Source: Legionella genomosp. 1
GTDB taxonomy: Bacteria; Pseudomonadota; Gammaproteobacteria; Legionellales; Legionellaceae
DNA: 13,387 nt
Direction of reading: 5' to 3'
Assembly (NCBI GenBank): GCA_945865355.1
Contig: CAMBDN010000045.1
Location: 1-13,387, forward strand
In this document: piece by piece, positions 1-7,581 of the stretch
Position numbering within the stretch: the first letter of the stretch is position 1
How the letters are laid out: each line of letters opens with the position of its first letter
Program-made: the position numbers and the translations under genes
Notes under the pieces: model-generated
What the model was told of the DNA's origin: nothing
What the model saw: only the letters and a program-made list of their open reading frames with translations
Databases searched by the model: none

Positions 1-297
1 AATCCAACTCTGTGGTCTATTTAAATTAATATAAAAATTTTGCGTAATAACATAAGTACAATAAACAAGCGACTTACTTTTAATACCCAACTTCTGGTCA
101 CATCGAACTAACAGAGGTAATGTTAAAATAGGTGTCGCCCCCCAAAGTGATCTTAATTTTCCTTTCCGCATTCTTCGTCGAGAAAAGCGTTGGCCCACTT
201 CAGCGGAATAATTCAGAAGCCATAGGGAAAATTTATTTACAAGAGGGGCTATGCCACAAAGAAATCGTATGACGATGCGCTCAATAAAACGGGGCAT
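1..297 (-). CDS. Probable glycosyltransferase, N-terminal part (runs off left edge)
   Basis: An open frame of 99 codons starts with ATG at 297-295 and is uninterrupted to the window edge, so only the N-terminus is visible. It begins MPRFIERIVIRF and contains the stretch SLWGATPILTLPLLVRCDQK at about residues 52-71, followed by SLVYCTYVITQNFYINL. This resembles from memory the N-terminal region of polysaccharide glycosyltransferases, where a WG.TPI.TLPLL segment precedes a nucleotide-sugar-binding fold; I cannot confirm the family. A GAAGG ribosome-binding sequence (311-307) lies 9 bases before the ATG, and the gene begins 5 bases after the methyltransferase stop, so it is the next gene of the same operon. 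Reality of the CDS is fairly sure; the product is an inference from a fragment and position in an O-antigen locus. Confidence 0.6.
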   Translation of the reverse strand, partial: MPRFIERIVIRFLCGIAPLVNKFSLWLLNYSAEVGQRFSRRRMRKGKLRSLWGATPILTLPLLVRCDQKLGIKSKSLVYCTYVITQNFYINLNRPQSWI

Positions 298-302
298 AAT
301 GC

Positions 303-1202
303 TCAACCTTCATAAATGTAAAAAGAACTTACATTACAATAATCAACATATTTAATTAAAGTAAAATAACTACTCATCAAAGATTCAAACCATGGGCGAT
401 CAAAATGAAATAAATGATATTCATCCAGTGCCGTCAAATCATCTGCTTTGGGCTCATATTTTTTTGCTCCTGGAACAAAACCAACCCAGATCAATAATTT
501 TCCATTAGGCTTGAGTACTCGTTTTATTTCTTCCAATGTTTGGGCTAAACTAAGACAATGATCAAGAGAGGTTCCACAAACAACTGCATCAAAACAATTA
601 GATTGCCAGGGTAAAAATTCTGCGAATCCCCGATAAAATTCAAAAGGATGTTCCGCATGCAATGGATCAATACCAAATAGGCGAACATTTTCCGTCCCCG
701 CCGCTCCGTGTAAATAGGTGGGGAGTAGTTGTGGTCCACAACCTATATCTAAAACGTTACCCTTCATAAATGGTGTAATAAAAGTATTAAATGCGGATGC
801 GCCGGGGTGACATCCGTAACTTAAATTGCCTTCAATCTCCTGGCTATACGACAATTTGCCATTAAGAAAACATTGCCACCATAAATCAAATGCCTTAGGT
901 TCAAGCAACCTCAATTGACTCAATTGATCTTCAAATGTCAAAGAAGACTCAAGATAAGGAGCATCTGAGTCCGATTTTTCTTTTTGAAGTAGTTGTTGAG
1001 TACGTCTACAATTTAGGCCAATACTTACAGTTAATCCCTTTTGAATTGCACGCATTCCTTTGAGTTGTTGTTCTAGTTGCTCAAGATGAAATGCTTTTAA
1101 TTCAGCAATCTCTTTCTCGTAATTAATTTTTACGGCATGTAATTGACGATGCGTTGTAATTCTAAATTTTCTAAAAATAAAATTATGTATAGCCCTAAGC
1201 AT
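303..1202 (-). CDS. SAM-dependent class I methyltransferase with N-terminal coiled coil
   Basis: The product (299 aa) has a basic N-terminus (MLRAIHNFIFRKFR), a Glu/Lys/Leu/Gln-rich stretch at about residues 22-75 that looks like a coiled coil, then a class I methyltransferase domain. SAM-binding motif I is VLDIGCGP at 150-157, an acidic residue follows in LFGIDP (D179), and the later strand has RVLKPNGKLLIWV at 228-240, as in Methyltransf_11 proteins. The start at 1202 is chosen because GAGGAG (1215-1210) sits 7 bases upstream; an upstream in-frame ATG at 1277 would overlap wzt by 83 bases. With the chosen start the overlap is 8 bases. Next to a Wzt with a long C-terminal domain, it could methylate the non-reducing end of the glycan as a chain-termination cap, or methylate a sugar in the repeat. 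Substrate unknown. Confidence 0.85.
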   Translation of the reverse strand: MLRAIHNFIFRKFRITTHRQLHAVKINYEKEIAELKAFHLEQLEQQLKGMRAIQKGLTVSIGLNCRRTQQLLQKEKSDSDAPYLESSLTFEDQLSQLRLLEPKAFDLWWQCFLNGKLSYSQEIEGNLSYGCHPGASAFNTFITPFMKGNVLDIGCGPQLLPTYLHGAAGTENVRLFGIDPLHAEHPFEFYRGFAEFLPWQSNCFDAVVCGTSLDHCLSLAQTLEEIKRVLKPNGKLLIWVGFVPGAKKYEPKADDLTALDEYHLFHFDRPWFESLMSSYFTLIKYVDYCNVSSFYIYEG

Positions 1203-2601
1203 GCTGTATCTCCTCGTGATTCCATTGCAACATGGGATAAAAAAGGGCACCGGAAGGAAAGCCAGTACGCGAAACAATCAAACGATAACGGCGATGGTGG
1301 TACTCATAAAACTCAGCTTCCATCGGATTATTTGGTATCAATCCTAGCGAAACAAGATAATGCCCATCAAGGAGTTGTAGTGGGGATATTACCGCTTCAA
1401 TATAGCCATATTTTACTGCTGTTGCTTGCCTAAAAGGAACTTCGCTATAGGTTAATAACTCGGCATCATCAGTAACATTACAGGTACTAAAATTAGTTAT
1501 TAATACTAGATCTGCTTCTCGTTCAATAGCTACTGCCAATCCCATAGATACACCCAGGGTTTCATTCTCTGTAAGATAGTATACGCGCAATCTTAATGTA
1601 TCAGTTGAATAAAATATGTCTTTGGGTTGCAAGAGCTCGTCTAGAAAATCAACTCGCTCAATCTCTACCCCTACTTTTTTAAATACGGGAATATTAGAAT
1701 CAATACACCCCGTAATAATGTCATTTTCAGTAGATATCTCTTGGCTATCGTCTATATTCTCTTCAGCAATTACTTCATTAATTTGGATTTCAGCGGGCTC
1801 CGAATTACTGCTGGAGCCGGACGTATCTACTTCACCTGTACCCCCGGAAATGCGCATATGTACCGAATAGTCATATGCTCGAGTCACATCTATTGCTGTC
1901 CCTATCTGTTTCACCCCACCATTTTCTATCCATATTGCTCTTGAACAAAGAGTAGCAATTTGACTTGATCCATGACTAACAAAAAGTACCGTACTTCCGC
2001 CTGCACAGATTTCTTTGATGCGGGCAAAGGATTTAATGGCAAAATAAGCATCTCCTGCAGCCAAGGCCTCATCAATGATTAAAATATCAGGCTCTATGCT
2101 AATTGCTGTGGCAAAAGTCAGTCTTGCCTGCATGCCACTACTATAGGTTTTAAATGGTTGGTCAATAACAGCTTGTAATTCGCTAAACTCAATAATACTC
2201 TGTACTTTTGATAGGGCTTTTTGGCGCGTCATACCAAGACACATACACCCCATAACGATATTTTCTCGCCCAGAATACTCAGGATGAAAACCTGTTCCTA
2301 ATTCCAGTATGGCTGAAATTTTGCCATTTACTGTGTAGTCACCTGTCGTTTTAGCCAAAGTCCCAGCAATGATTTTTAGTAGAGTACTTTTACCAGCGCC
2401 ATTAGGTCCAATGATTCCAACTACTTCTCCTCTTGAGATATCAAAAGATATATTTTTTAACGCCCAATATTCGGTGAATTTGCATTTACCGGTTAGCATT
2501 TCTTTAAGCATATCTACAGGTTTTGCATAGACTTTATATACTTTTGAAAGATTGCGTACACTAATTGCTGAATTGGTTTTATTCATTATTTTATTTTTCA
2601 T
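1195..2601 (-). CDS. wzt: O-antigen ABC transporter ATP-binding protein Wzt, with C-terminal domain
   Basis: This 468-aa protein is the cytoplasmic ATPase of a polysaccharide ABC exporter. The nucleotide-binding domain covers about residues 1-245: Walker A GPNGAGKS (65-72), a signature-type YSSGMQ (153-158), Walker B ILIIDEAL (173-180) and the switch histidine in VSHGSS (H210). GFHPEYSGRENI (104-115) is typical of the Wzt/TagH subfamily. An acidic Ser/Glu/Asp-rich linker (about 252-300) leads to a beta-rich C-terminal region of about 160 residues, matching the position of the carbohydrate-binding domain that in E. coli O8/O9a Wzt recognises the capped chain end. The start overlaps the wzm stop as ATGA, and there is no strong Shine-Dalgarno sequence, so it is probably translationally coupled to wzm. 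The C-terminal domain's ligand cannot be told from sequence. Confidence 0.95.
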   Translation of the reverse strand: MKNKIMNKTNSAISVRNLSKVYKVYAKPVDMLKEMLTGKCKFTEYWALKNISFDISRGEVVGIIGPNGAGKSTLLKIIAGTLAKTTGDYTVNGKISAILELGTGFHPEYSGRENIVMGCMCLGMTRQKALSKVQSIIEFSELQAVIDQPFKTYSSGMQARLTFATAISIEPDILIIDEALAAGDAYFAIKSFARIKEICAGGSTVLFVSHGSSQIATLCSRAIWIENGGVKQIGTAIDVTRAYDYSVHMRISGGTGEVDTSGSSSNSEPAEIQINEVIAEENIDDSQEISTENDIITGCIDSNIPVFKKVGVEIERVDFLDELLQPKDIFYSTDTLRLRVYYLTENETLGVSMGLAVAIEREADLVLITNFSTCNVTDDAELLTYSEVPFRQATAVKYGYIEAVISPLQLLDGHYLVSLGLIPNNPMEAEFYEYHHRRYRLIVSRTGFPSGALFYPMLQWNHEEIQHA

Positions 2602-3425
2602 AATACATTACCAAACCCGAGTTTTAATTTGCGAAAAAGCCTATATCCAACGATCAAAAAAACGATACTTTCAACAAAACAAATTCCCCAGGCCCAAGGA
2701 TGAGCTATGCGCCCAAAATACAAAACATCTTGATAACACCAGATAAAATAACTAAATGGATTTGCGTAGAGAAAGGGCTTAAACACAGGCGGAACCCAGG
2801 AAGGTAAATAAACAACAGGAAGGAGGTAAATCCCTGCAACAGCAAACAATTGCACAAAATCTTTCAGGTCTCGAAAATAAGATCCTATAGCCGAAAGAAA
2901 ATAAGCAATTCCGATCATTGCTATAGCCTGCAAAACAATTAAAGGTGGTAGGAGTAGATAAGTCCATGGAAGCGAGCCGTATGAAATAAATACATAGGCT
3001 ACTAACAATAAGAGCATGATAATTTGTTGAAATAGTGATGAAACAACACCTTTTACGGGTAAAATTTCTAAAGGGAAAACAACTTGCTTAACTAACGAAA
3101 CATTACTTGTGATAGCCACACAGCTTTTCGCCATTGATTCCTGAAATCCCATCCATGCAACTAAGCCTGAAAGAAGATAAGTTATGTAATCGCGAGGCAT
3201 TTCCAATGTGCCGCCCATTTTTGTCTTGAAAACAAAACAAAAAACAAATACATATACAGCCATCATAAATAAGGGATGAACTAGAGCCCATAAAAACCCA
3301 AAATTTTGCCCAATATACCGATCCGCTATTTCTCTTCTAGCCATTGCAAAGGTCAACTCCCAATGCTGGATGAGACCAAACATAATTTCCGTTAGGGCTT
3401 GGTGATGCCCTTTTAAAAGACGCAT
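2598..3425 (-). CDS. wzm: O-antigen ABC transporter permease Wzm
   Basis: The 275-aa product is an ABC-2 type membrane protein of usual family length, with about six hydrophobic segments (for example near residues 50-67, 83-92, 128-149, 157-180, 187-203 and 245-262). The amphipathic N-terminal stretch ARREIADRYIGQNFGFLWAL followed by HPLFMMAVY is characteristic of polysaccharide exporter permeases, which place an interface helix before TM1. With Wzt it would move lipid-linked polymer across the inner membrane, which implies an ABC-dependent rather than Wzx/Wzy route; no wzx or wzy is visible in the window. AGGA lies 10 bases before the ATG. It follows the amidotransferase stop after 41 bases and overlaps wzt by 4. 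Confidence 0.95.
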   Translation of the reverse strand: MRLLKGHHQALTEIMFGLIQHWELTFAMARREIADRYIGQNFGFLWALVHPLFMMAVYVFVFCFVFKTKMGGTLEMPRDYITYLLSGLVAWMGFQESMAKSCVAITSNVSLVKQVVFPLEILPVKGVVSSLFQQIIMLLLLVAYVFISYGSLPWTYLLLPPLIVLQAIAMIGIAYFLSAIGSYFRDLKDFVQLFAVAGIYLLPVVYLPSWVPPVFKPFLYANPFSYFIWCYQDVLYFGRIAHPWAWGICFVESIVFLIVGYRLFRKLKLGFGNVL

Positions 3426-3466
3426 GTCACATTATTCCTAAATTAACTTCAAAGTATTTTGACCGC

Positions 3467-5344
3467 TCAACTGTAGAATTCTTCACACCACTTTTCAAGG
3501 CTAAGTAGTGACCAGATAAGTAATCTCCGATTTTGCCTTCCCTCTAAGTGTTCATCAACCAAAGTGTGCACTGTTTTTGGATCAAGAAATTCGCAAATAC
3601 GCGAATTTTTGGCATACAGTTTACTCTTAACATAGTTAATGCTATCCCCTTTGAACCAGCTTGCATCCGGGGCAGAAAAGCCTTGTTTTTCTCGCTCAGT
3701 AACCGTCTTAGGTAAATATCGTTCCATTACCTTTCGTAAAATCAATTTGCCATCGTGCATTTTTTCAAAGTATATAGCCGTTTTGGCACCAGGCTCATTT
3801 TCATTAAGTCTCATAATGTTGGTGAGATTTCCCAGCTTAAGTCGTGTAGGCAAACGCATAGCAAAATCAACCAGATCATTGTCAAGAAAAGGAACTCTTG
3901 TTTCCAAGGAATGAGCCATGCTGAGTTTATCCTCTACAACCAATAAACCATGCATAAAGGTTTTTGCTTCAAGATAAAGAGAATGATTAATGTAATCTTC
4001 TGGACGAGTAAGATCGGCGGCGTGATGTGTAAAAACGCCCTTAAAAATATCGCGTGTATTAACATCACTCACTTGATTCCAAATCGGTGATAAAAGATTT
4101 TTTAAGGTATGATTCGGTATAAGACGCTGCCAAAAATCATAATATTTATCGATATAGTGTTCAAAATCATTGTTTACAACCGCTCGATAATAGCGCCAAG
4201 GATAGCCGGCAAAAATCTCATCTCCTCCGGTGCCGCTTAAAACTACCTTAACAAATTTACTAGCCAATTGAGCAGCATAGTAATTAGGATAGCTCTGACC
4301 AACTCGAGGCTCTTCTATATGCTTGGCCAATTTAGGCATTACCCTTTCCATGTCTCCCGCTTTCAAAACCATCTCATAGTGTTCTGTCTTAAAAACATAA
4401 GACATGTGCTCTGCCATTTCTCTCTCATCATATGACAGCTCGATCCCGGAAGCAGAATGAAGATCAAATCCACAAGTAAAGGATTTAATATAAGGTAGTT
4501 CCTTTGCGGCAAGAGCAGTAATTGTTCCACTATCCATACCGCCACTCAGGTATGCACCCACATCTACATCACTAACTAGCTGCCTAGATACTGCTTGCAC
4601 TAACAGTCTATCTAGTTCTTCAATATATTCCCTCTCATCGACTATTTGATCAGGTTCAGAAAATGCAAAATCCCAGTAAATTTGAGGAGTTGATACTTTA
4701 GGATAATTAAGCATGAATGTTAAGCTTGACCCGGCCGGTAAAAGATGAACTCCTTCAAACAAAGTAGCATCGGTAAAAAAATTTTGAAACGTGAGATACT
4801 CAAGCAGCCCCTTATTATTGAGGGTTGTTTTATAAAGTCCACTGGCAAGAATAGCTTTAATCTCTGAACCAAATATCAAGGTTGAATTTACCCAGGTATA
4901 ATAAAGCGGTTTTATTCCATACCTATCTCTAGCAAGCATTAAGGTGCGCTCTTGCTTATCCCACAACGCAAAAGCAAACATTCCATTGAAGCGACCCAGC
5001 GCTCCCCGCCCCCATTCTGCTAGCGCTTTTAAAACGACTTCTGAATCGGTTAGTGAATAAAAACGATGTCCAATAGACTCTAACTCTACCCTTAGTTCAT
5101 TAAAATTATACACTTCACCATTGTAGGAAATCACATACCGGCCATCTTCCGTCGCCATCGGCTGATGACCTGCTTCGGAAAGATCAATAATTGAAAGACG
5201 CCTGTGACCTAGGCCTATGCTGCCATCGATGTAATAGCCCTCACCATCAGGACCGCGATGAATAATTGCATTCGTCATTTGTCTTAAAAGAACTTTAGAT
5301 GCTGGAGAACCATCTATATGAAATATCCCTGCGATACCACACAC
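3467..5344 (-). CDS. asnB: AsnB-type glutamine amidotransferase (probable uronic-acid amidating enzyme)
   Basis: The 625-aa protein has the two-domain layout of glutamine-hydrolysing asparagine synthases. The class II glutaminase domain has nucleophile Cys2 (CGIAGI), HRGPDG (29-34), RRLSIIDLS (48-56) and YNGEVYN (74-80); the synthetase domain has the ATP-pyrophosphatase loop SGGMDSG (267-273) and SGTGGDEIFAGY (370-381). Because Cys must follow the removed first residue, the start is fixed at 5344, where the codon is GTG, with AAGGA 8 bases upstream. Homologues inside O-antigen loci, such as WbpS in Pseudomonas aeruginosa O6 and WbtH in Francisella, are linked to turning hexuronic acids into uronamides. 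Next to the WbpABDEI pathway the likely substrate is the C6 carboxylate of a diacetamido-uronic acid, rather than free aspartate. It starts 20 bases after the epimerase gene. Confidence 0.88.
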   Translation of the reverse strand: MCGIAGIFHIDGSPASKVLLRQMTNAIIHRGPDGEGYYIDGSIGLGHRRLSIIDLSEAGHQPMATEDGRYVISYNGEVYNFNELRVELESIGHRFYSLTDSEVVLKALAEWGRGALGRFNGMFAFALWDKQERTLMLARDRYGIKPLYYTWVNSTLIFGSEIKAILASGLYKTTLNNKGLLEYLTFQNFFTDATLFEGVHLLPAGSSLTFMLNYPKVSTPQIYWDFAFSEPDQIVDEREYIEELDRLLVQAVSRQLVSDVDVGAYLSGGMDSGTITALAAKELPYIKSFTCGFDLHSASGIELSYDEREMAEHMSYVFKTEHYEMVLKAGDMERVMPKLAKHIEEPRVGQSYPNYYAAQLASKFVKVVLSGTGGDEIFAGYPWRYYRAVVNNDFEHYIDKYYDFWQRLIPNHTLKNLLSPIWNQVSDVNTRDIFKGVFTHHAADLTRPEDYINHSLYLEAKTFMHGLLVVEDKLSMAHSLETRVPFLDNDLVDFAMRLPTRLKLGNLTNIMRLNENEPGAKTAIYFEKMHDGKLILRKVMERYLPKTVTEREKQGFSAPDASWFKGDSINYVKSKLYAKNSRICEFLDPKTVHTLVDEHLEGRQNRRLLIWSLLSLEKWCEEFYS

Positions 5345-5364
5345 TATAAATCCTTAATTAAGTC

Positions 5365-6345
5365 TTATTTTATTTCAGTGTCGCAACATGCACGCCAGCT
5401 AATCAGCTTATCTAGCCCTGCACGTAACGAATATCTATATTTGAAATCTAAGTCTTGCTCTGCTTTTTTAGGGCAACCGATTCGATTTTGAACCATGCGA
5501 CGTGCATCATCTGCACTATACGGCTTATAAGTTACCTTAATATTTGAGTTTTTCATCTCAAGAATTAAATCACATAACTCTTTAATACTGGTTTGGATAC
5601 CTGAGCCCACATTATAAAATTCATCTACTTTCTCTGATTGAAGTGCCAATACATTACAACGAGCAGCATCCTCCACATCGATAAAATCATAGGACTGAGT
5701 CCCATCACCGTTAATAATTGGTGACTCATTCACATCAATTTTGTTTAGCATGATAGGAATAACTCCTGTGTATGCTGCCGTTTGATCTTGGTGTGGGCCA
5801 TACACATTCATATAACGTAGGCCAACATAAGATAGGCCATAACGATCATGGAATGCACGACACATTGCTTCACCAGCAATCTTGGATGCACCATAGAAAT
5901 TACGATTATTAAAAGGGTGGCTCTCTGTCATAGGCACATCTACCGCGTCACCGTAGACCGAAGCTGAGGATGAGTAGACCAAGCGTTTAACGTTATTTTT
6001 AATACAGGTCTCCAGTACATTAAATGTTCCCTCTATATTTACATTGAAGGCAGTACGAGGAAAGTCCTTGCAATGAAGCAACCACATCGCAGCAAGATGA
6101 ACAACACCATCTACTTCGTGCATTGCGTCATTAAGCAAATCAATATCACGAATATCACCGCCATTTGCATAGAGTGTACAGCGGGGGTCTTTAAGGTAAG
6201 GAGCAATATGCGAGCGCTTGCCACGAGCGAAATTGTCATAAATTACTAATTCACGAATATCCGTTTTTAGTAGCTCTGCAACAACATGGCTACCTATAAA
6301 ACCAGCACCACCTATAACAAGAATTTTTTTCCCTTTTAACTCCAT
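5365..6345 (-). CDS. NAD-dependent nucleotide-sugar epimerase/dehydratase (extended SDR)
   Basis: The 326-aa product is an extended short-chain dehydrogenase/reductase. It has the NAD-binding motif GGAGFIG (12-18), D37 positioned to bind the adenosine ribose, HLAAM (83-87), SSSASVYGD (125-133), the YGASK catalytic Tyr151/Lys155 pair and RYMNVYGP (177-184). This suits UDP-sugar 4-epimerases and related enzymes acting on O-antigen precursors. In Bordetella, SDR proteins of this broad type (WbmF/G/H) are linked to forming a galacto-configured diacetamido-uronic acid; a C4 epimerase on the WbpD or WbpI product would be the parallel here, but the substrate cannot be read from sequence. The segment after HLAA is MWLLHCKDFP, unlike the polar stretch usual in GalE. 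A strong GGGGGTGG sequence lies just upstream of the ATG. Confidence 0.85.
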   Translation of the reverse strand: MELKGKKILVIGGAGFIGSHVVAELLKTDIRELVIYDNFARGKRSHIAPYLKDPRCTLYANGGDIRDIDLLNDAMHEVDGVVHLAAMWLLHCKDFPRTAFNVNIEGTFNVLETCIKNNVKRLVYSSSASVYGDAVDVPMTESHPFNNRNFYGASKIAGEAMCRAFHDRYGLSYVGLRYMNVYGPHQDQTAAYTGVIPIMLNKIDVNESPIINGDGTQSYDFIDVEDAARCNVLALQSEKVDEFYNVGSGIQTSIKELCDLILEMKNSNIKVTYKPYSADDARRMVQNRIGCPKKAEQDLDFKYRYSLRAGLDKLISWRACCDTEIK

Positions 6346-6375
6346 AATCCACCCCCTTTTTATATCTTCAAACCA

Positions 6376-7581
6376 TTATCGACTTATTTCGTTTATAATA
6401 TGTTTTGCAACAGCAAACGAACTTGTAAATGCTGGAGAAATTGAATTTAATACGTGTACTGACCGCCTGCCCTTTTTAATGAGGAAATCCATTTCCAATC
6501 GCATATCTTTAGTATTTAATAATTGAGGTCGTATACCAATTTTTGAGCTTTTTTCAACCCAAGATGGTTCTAATTGATTCATCAAACCACGAACAGAGTG
6601 GATAACTCCTGATTTTCTAGAGTGGGATATCGCTTTTTTTGTGAGATTACGGAAATTTTGTGTATCTCTAGTATATAATTTACAAAGTTTAGTAGATACG
6701 CCTAGAGCTTCTCGCAAAGTTACTCCTTTAATTCCGCCGTAGTTTTCTCGCCCGAAAACAGGGATTATTGTAGGTCCGATGTAAACATCATCATTAATAT
6801 CGCGGGTTAGATGCACCCCTAGAAAAGGTAAGTCAGGGTTTGGCACAGGATAAATACTCATTCGAAGATTGCTACCAATCTTTGAGTTCAATTTATAATA
6901 GGCACCCTTAAATGGCATAAGGACATATTCAGGACCTACATGAACTAATTTTGCAACCTTATCTGCATGAGAGCCCGCTGCATTTATTAGCAGACCATAA
7001 TGATAGACTGTACCTGTTGTTTGTACCGTTTGCTTCGCATCGTCAATTGACATGATTTTCTGATTAAAAATAATATCAATTTTATTTGCTTTTAATTCAT
7101 GTCTTAATGCTTCAAGAACTTGTTGGCTATCAATTACAGCAGTATCTTTACAATAAATTCCGCCATATTCACAAGAAGCCAGGGGCTCAATTTCTCGAAT
7201 CTCAGATTCCAATATTTTTACAGCAGAGATTTGATTTGCTTTTGCGTTGCTTAATAACAGATCAAGCCTTTGAAACTCTGCTTCTGAAGTTGCTACAATA
7301 ATTTTGCCGTCTTTTCGAACGGGTATACGATGCTCCTGTGCATATGCAAATAATAAATCAGCACCTTGTTTACAAAATTTTGCTTTAAGTGTTTCTGCTG
7401 GGTAATAGATTCCTGTGTGCAGCACACCACTATTGCGTCCACTCGCATGCTTACCTATGAATGATTCCTTCTCCAACAGCAGAATTGTGGAGCTTGGAAA
7501 GCGTTCTTTCAACTCTCTAGCAAGAGTCAATCCAATAATTCCAGCACCAATAATTAAATAGTCCCAACGCTTATTATTCAT
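6376..7581 (-). CDS. lhgO: FAD-dependent oxidoreductase, L-2-hydroxyglutarate oxidase (LhgO) type
   Basis: The 401-aa product is a DAO-superfamily flavoprotein: it begins with the dinucleotide-binding fold (DYLIIGAGIIG, GAGIIG at 12-17), has E38 at the end of strand 2, and the SGRNSGVLHTGIYY block (47-60) that is typical of LhgO proteins, with length close to that family (about 400-420 aa). Known LhgO oxidises L-2-hydroxyglutarate to 2-oxoglutarate and passes electrons to the membrane quinone pool. The start at 7581 overlaps the wbpI stop as ATGA, the same arrangement as at three other junctions; in-frame ATGs at 7587 and 7599 lie inside wbpI and are less likely. Its place directly after wbpI suggests either recycling of 2-hydroxyglutarate released by WbpB or oxidation of a sugar intermediate. 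Family is fairly sure, role is inferred. Confidence 0.82.
   Translation of the reverse strand: MNNKRWDYLIIGAGIIGLTLARELKERFPSSTILLLEKESFIGKHASGRNSGVLHTGIYYPAETLKAKFCKQGADLLFAYAQEHRIPVRKDGKIIVATSEAEFQRLDLLLSNAKANQISAVKILESEIREIEPLASCEYGGIYCKDTAVIDSQQVLEALRHELKANKIDIIFNQKIMSIDDAKQTVQTTGTVYHYGLLINAAGSHADKVAKLVHVGPEYVLMPFKGAYYKLNSKIGSNLRMSIYPVPNPDLPFLGVHLTRDINDDVYIGPTIIPVFGRENYGGIKGVTLREALGVSTKLCKLYTRDTQNFRNLTKKAISHSRKSGVIHSVRGLMNQLEPSWVEKSSKIGIRPQLLNTKDMRLEMDFLIKKGRRSVHVLNSISPAFTSSFAVAKHIINEISR

Noticed and set aside
1203..1277. Longer methyltransferase start at 1277
   Set aside because: It would lie deep inside wzt; a strong GAGGAG sequence is correctly spaced for the ATG at 1202.
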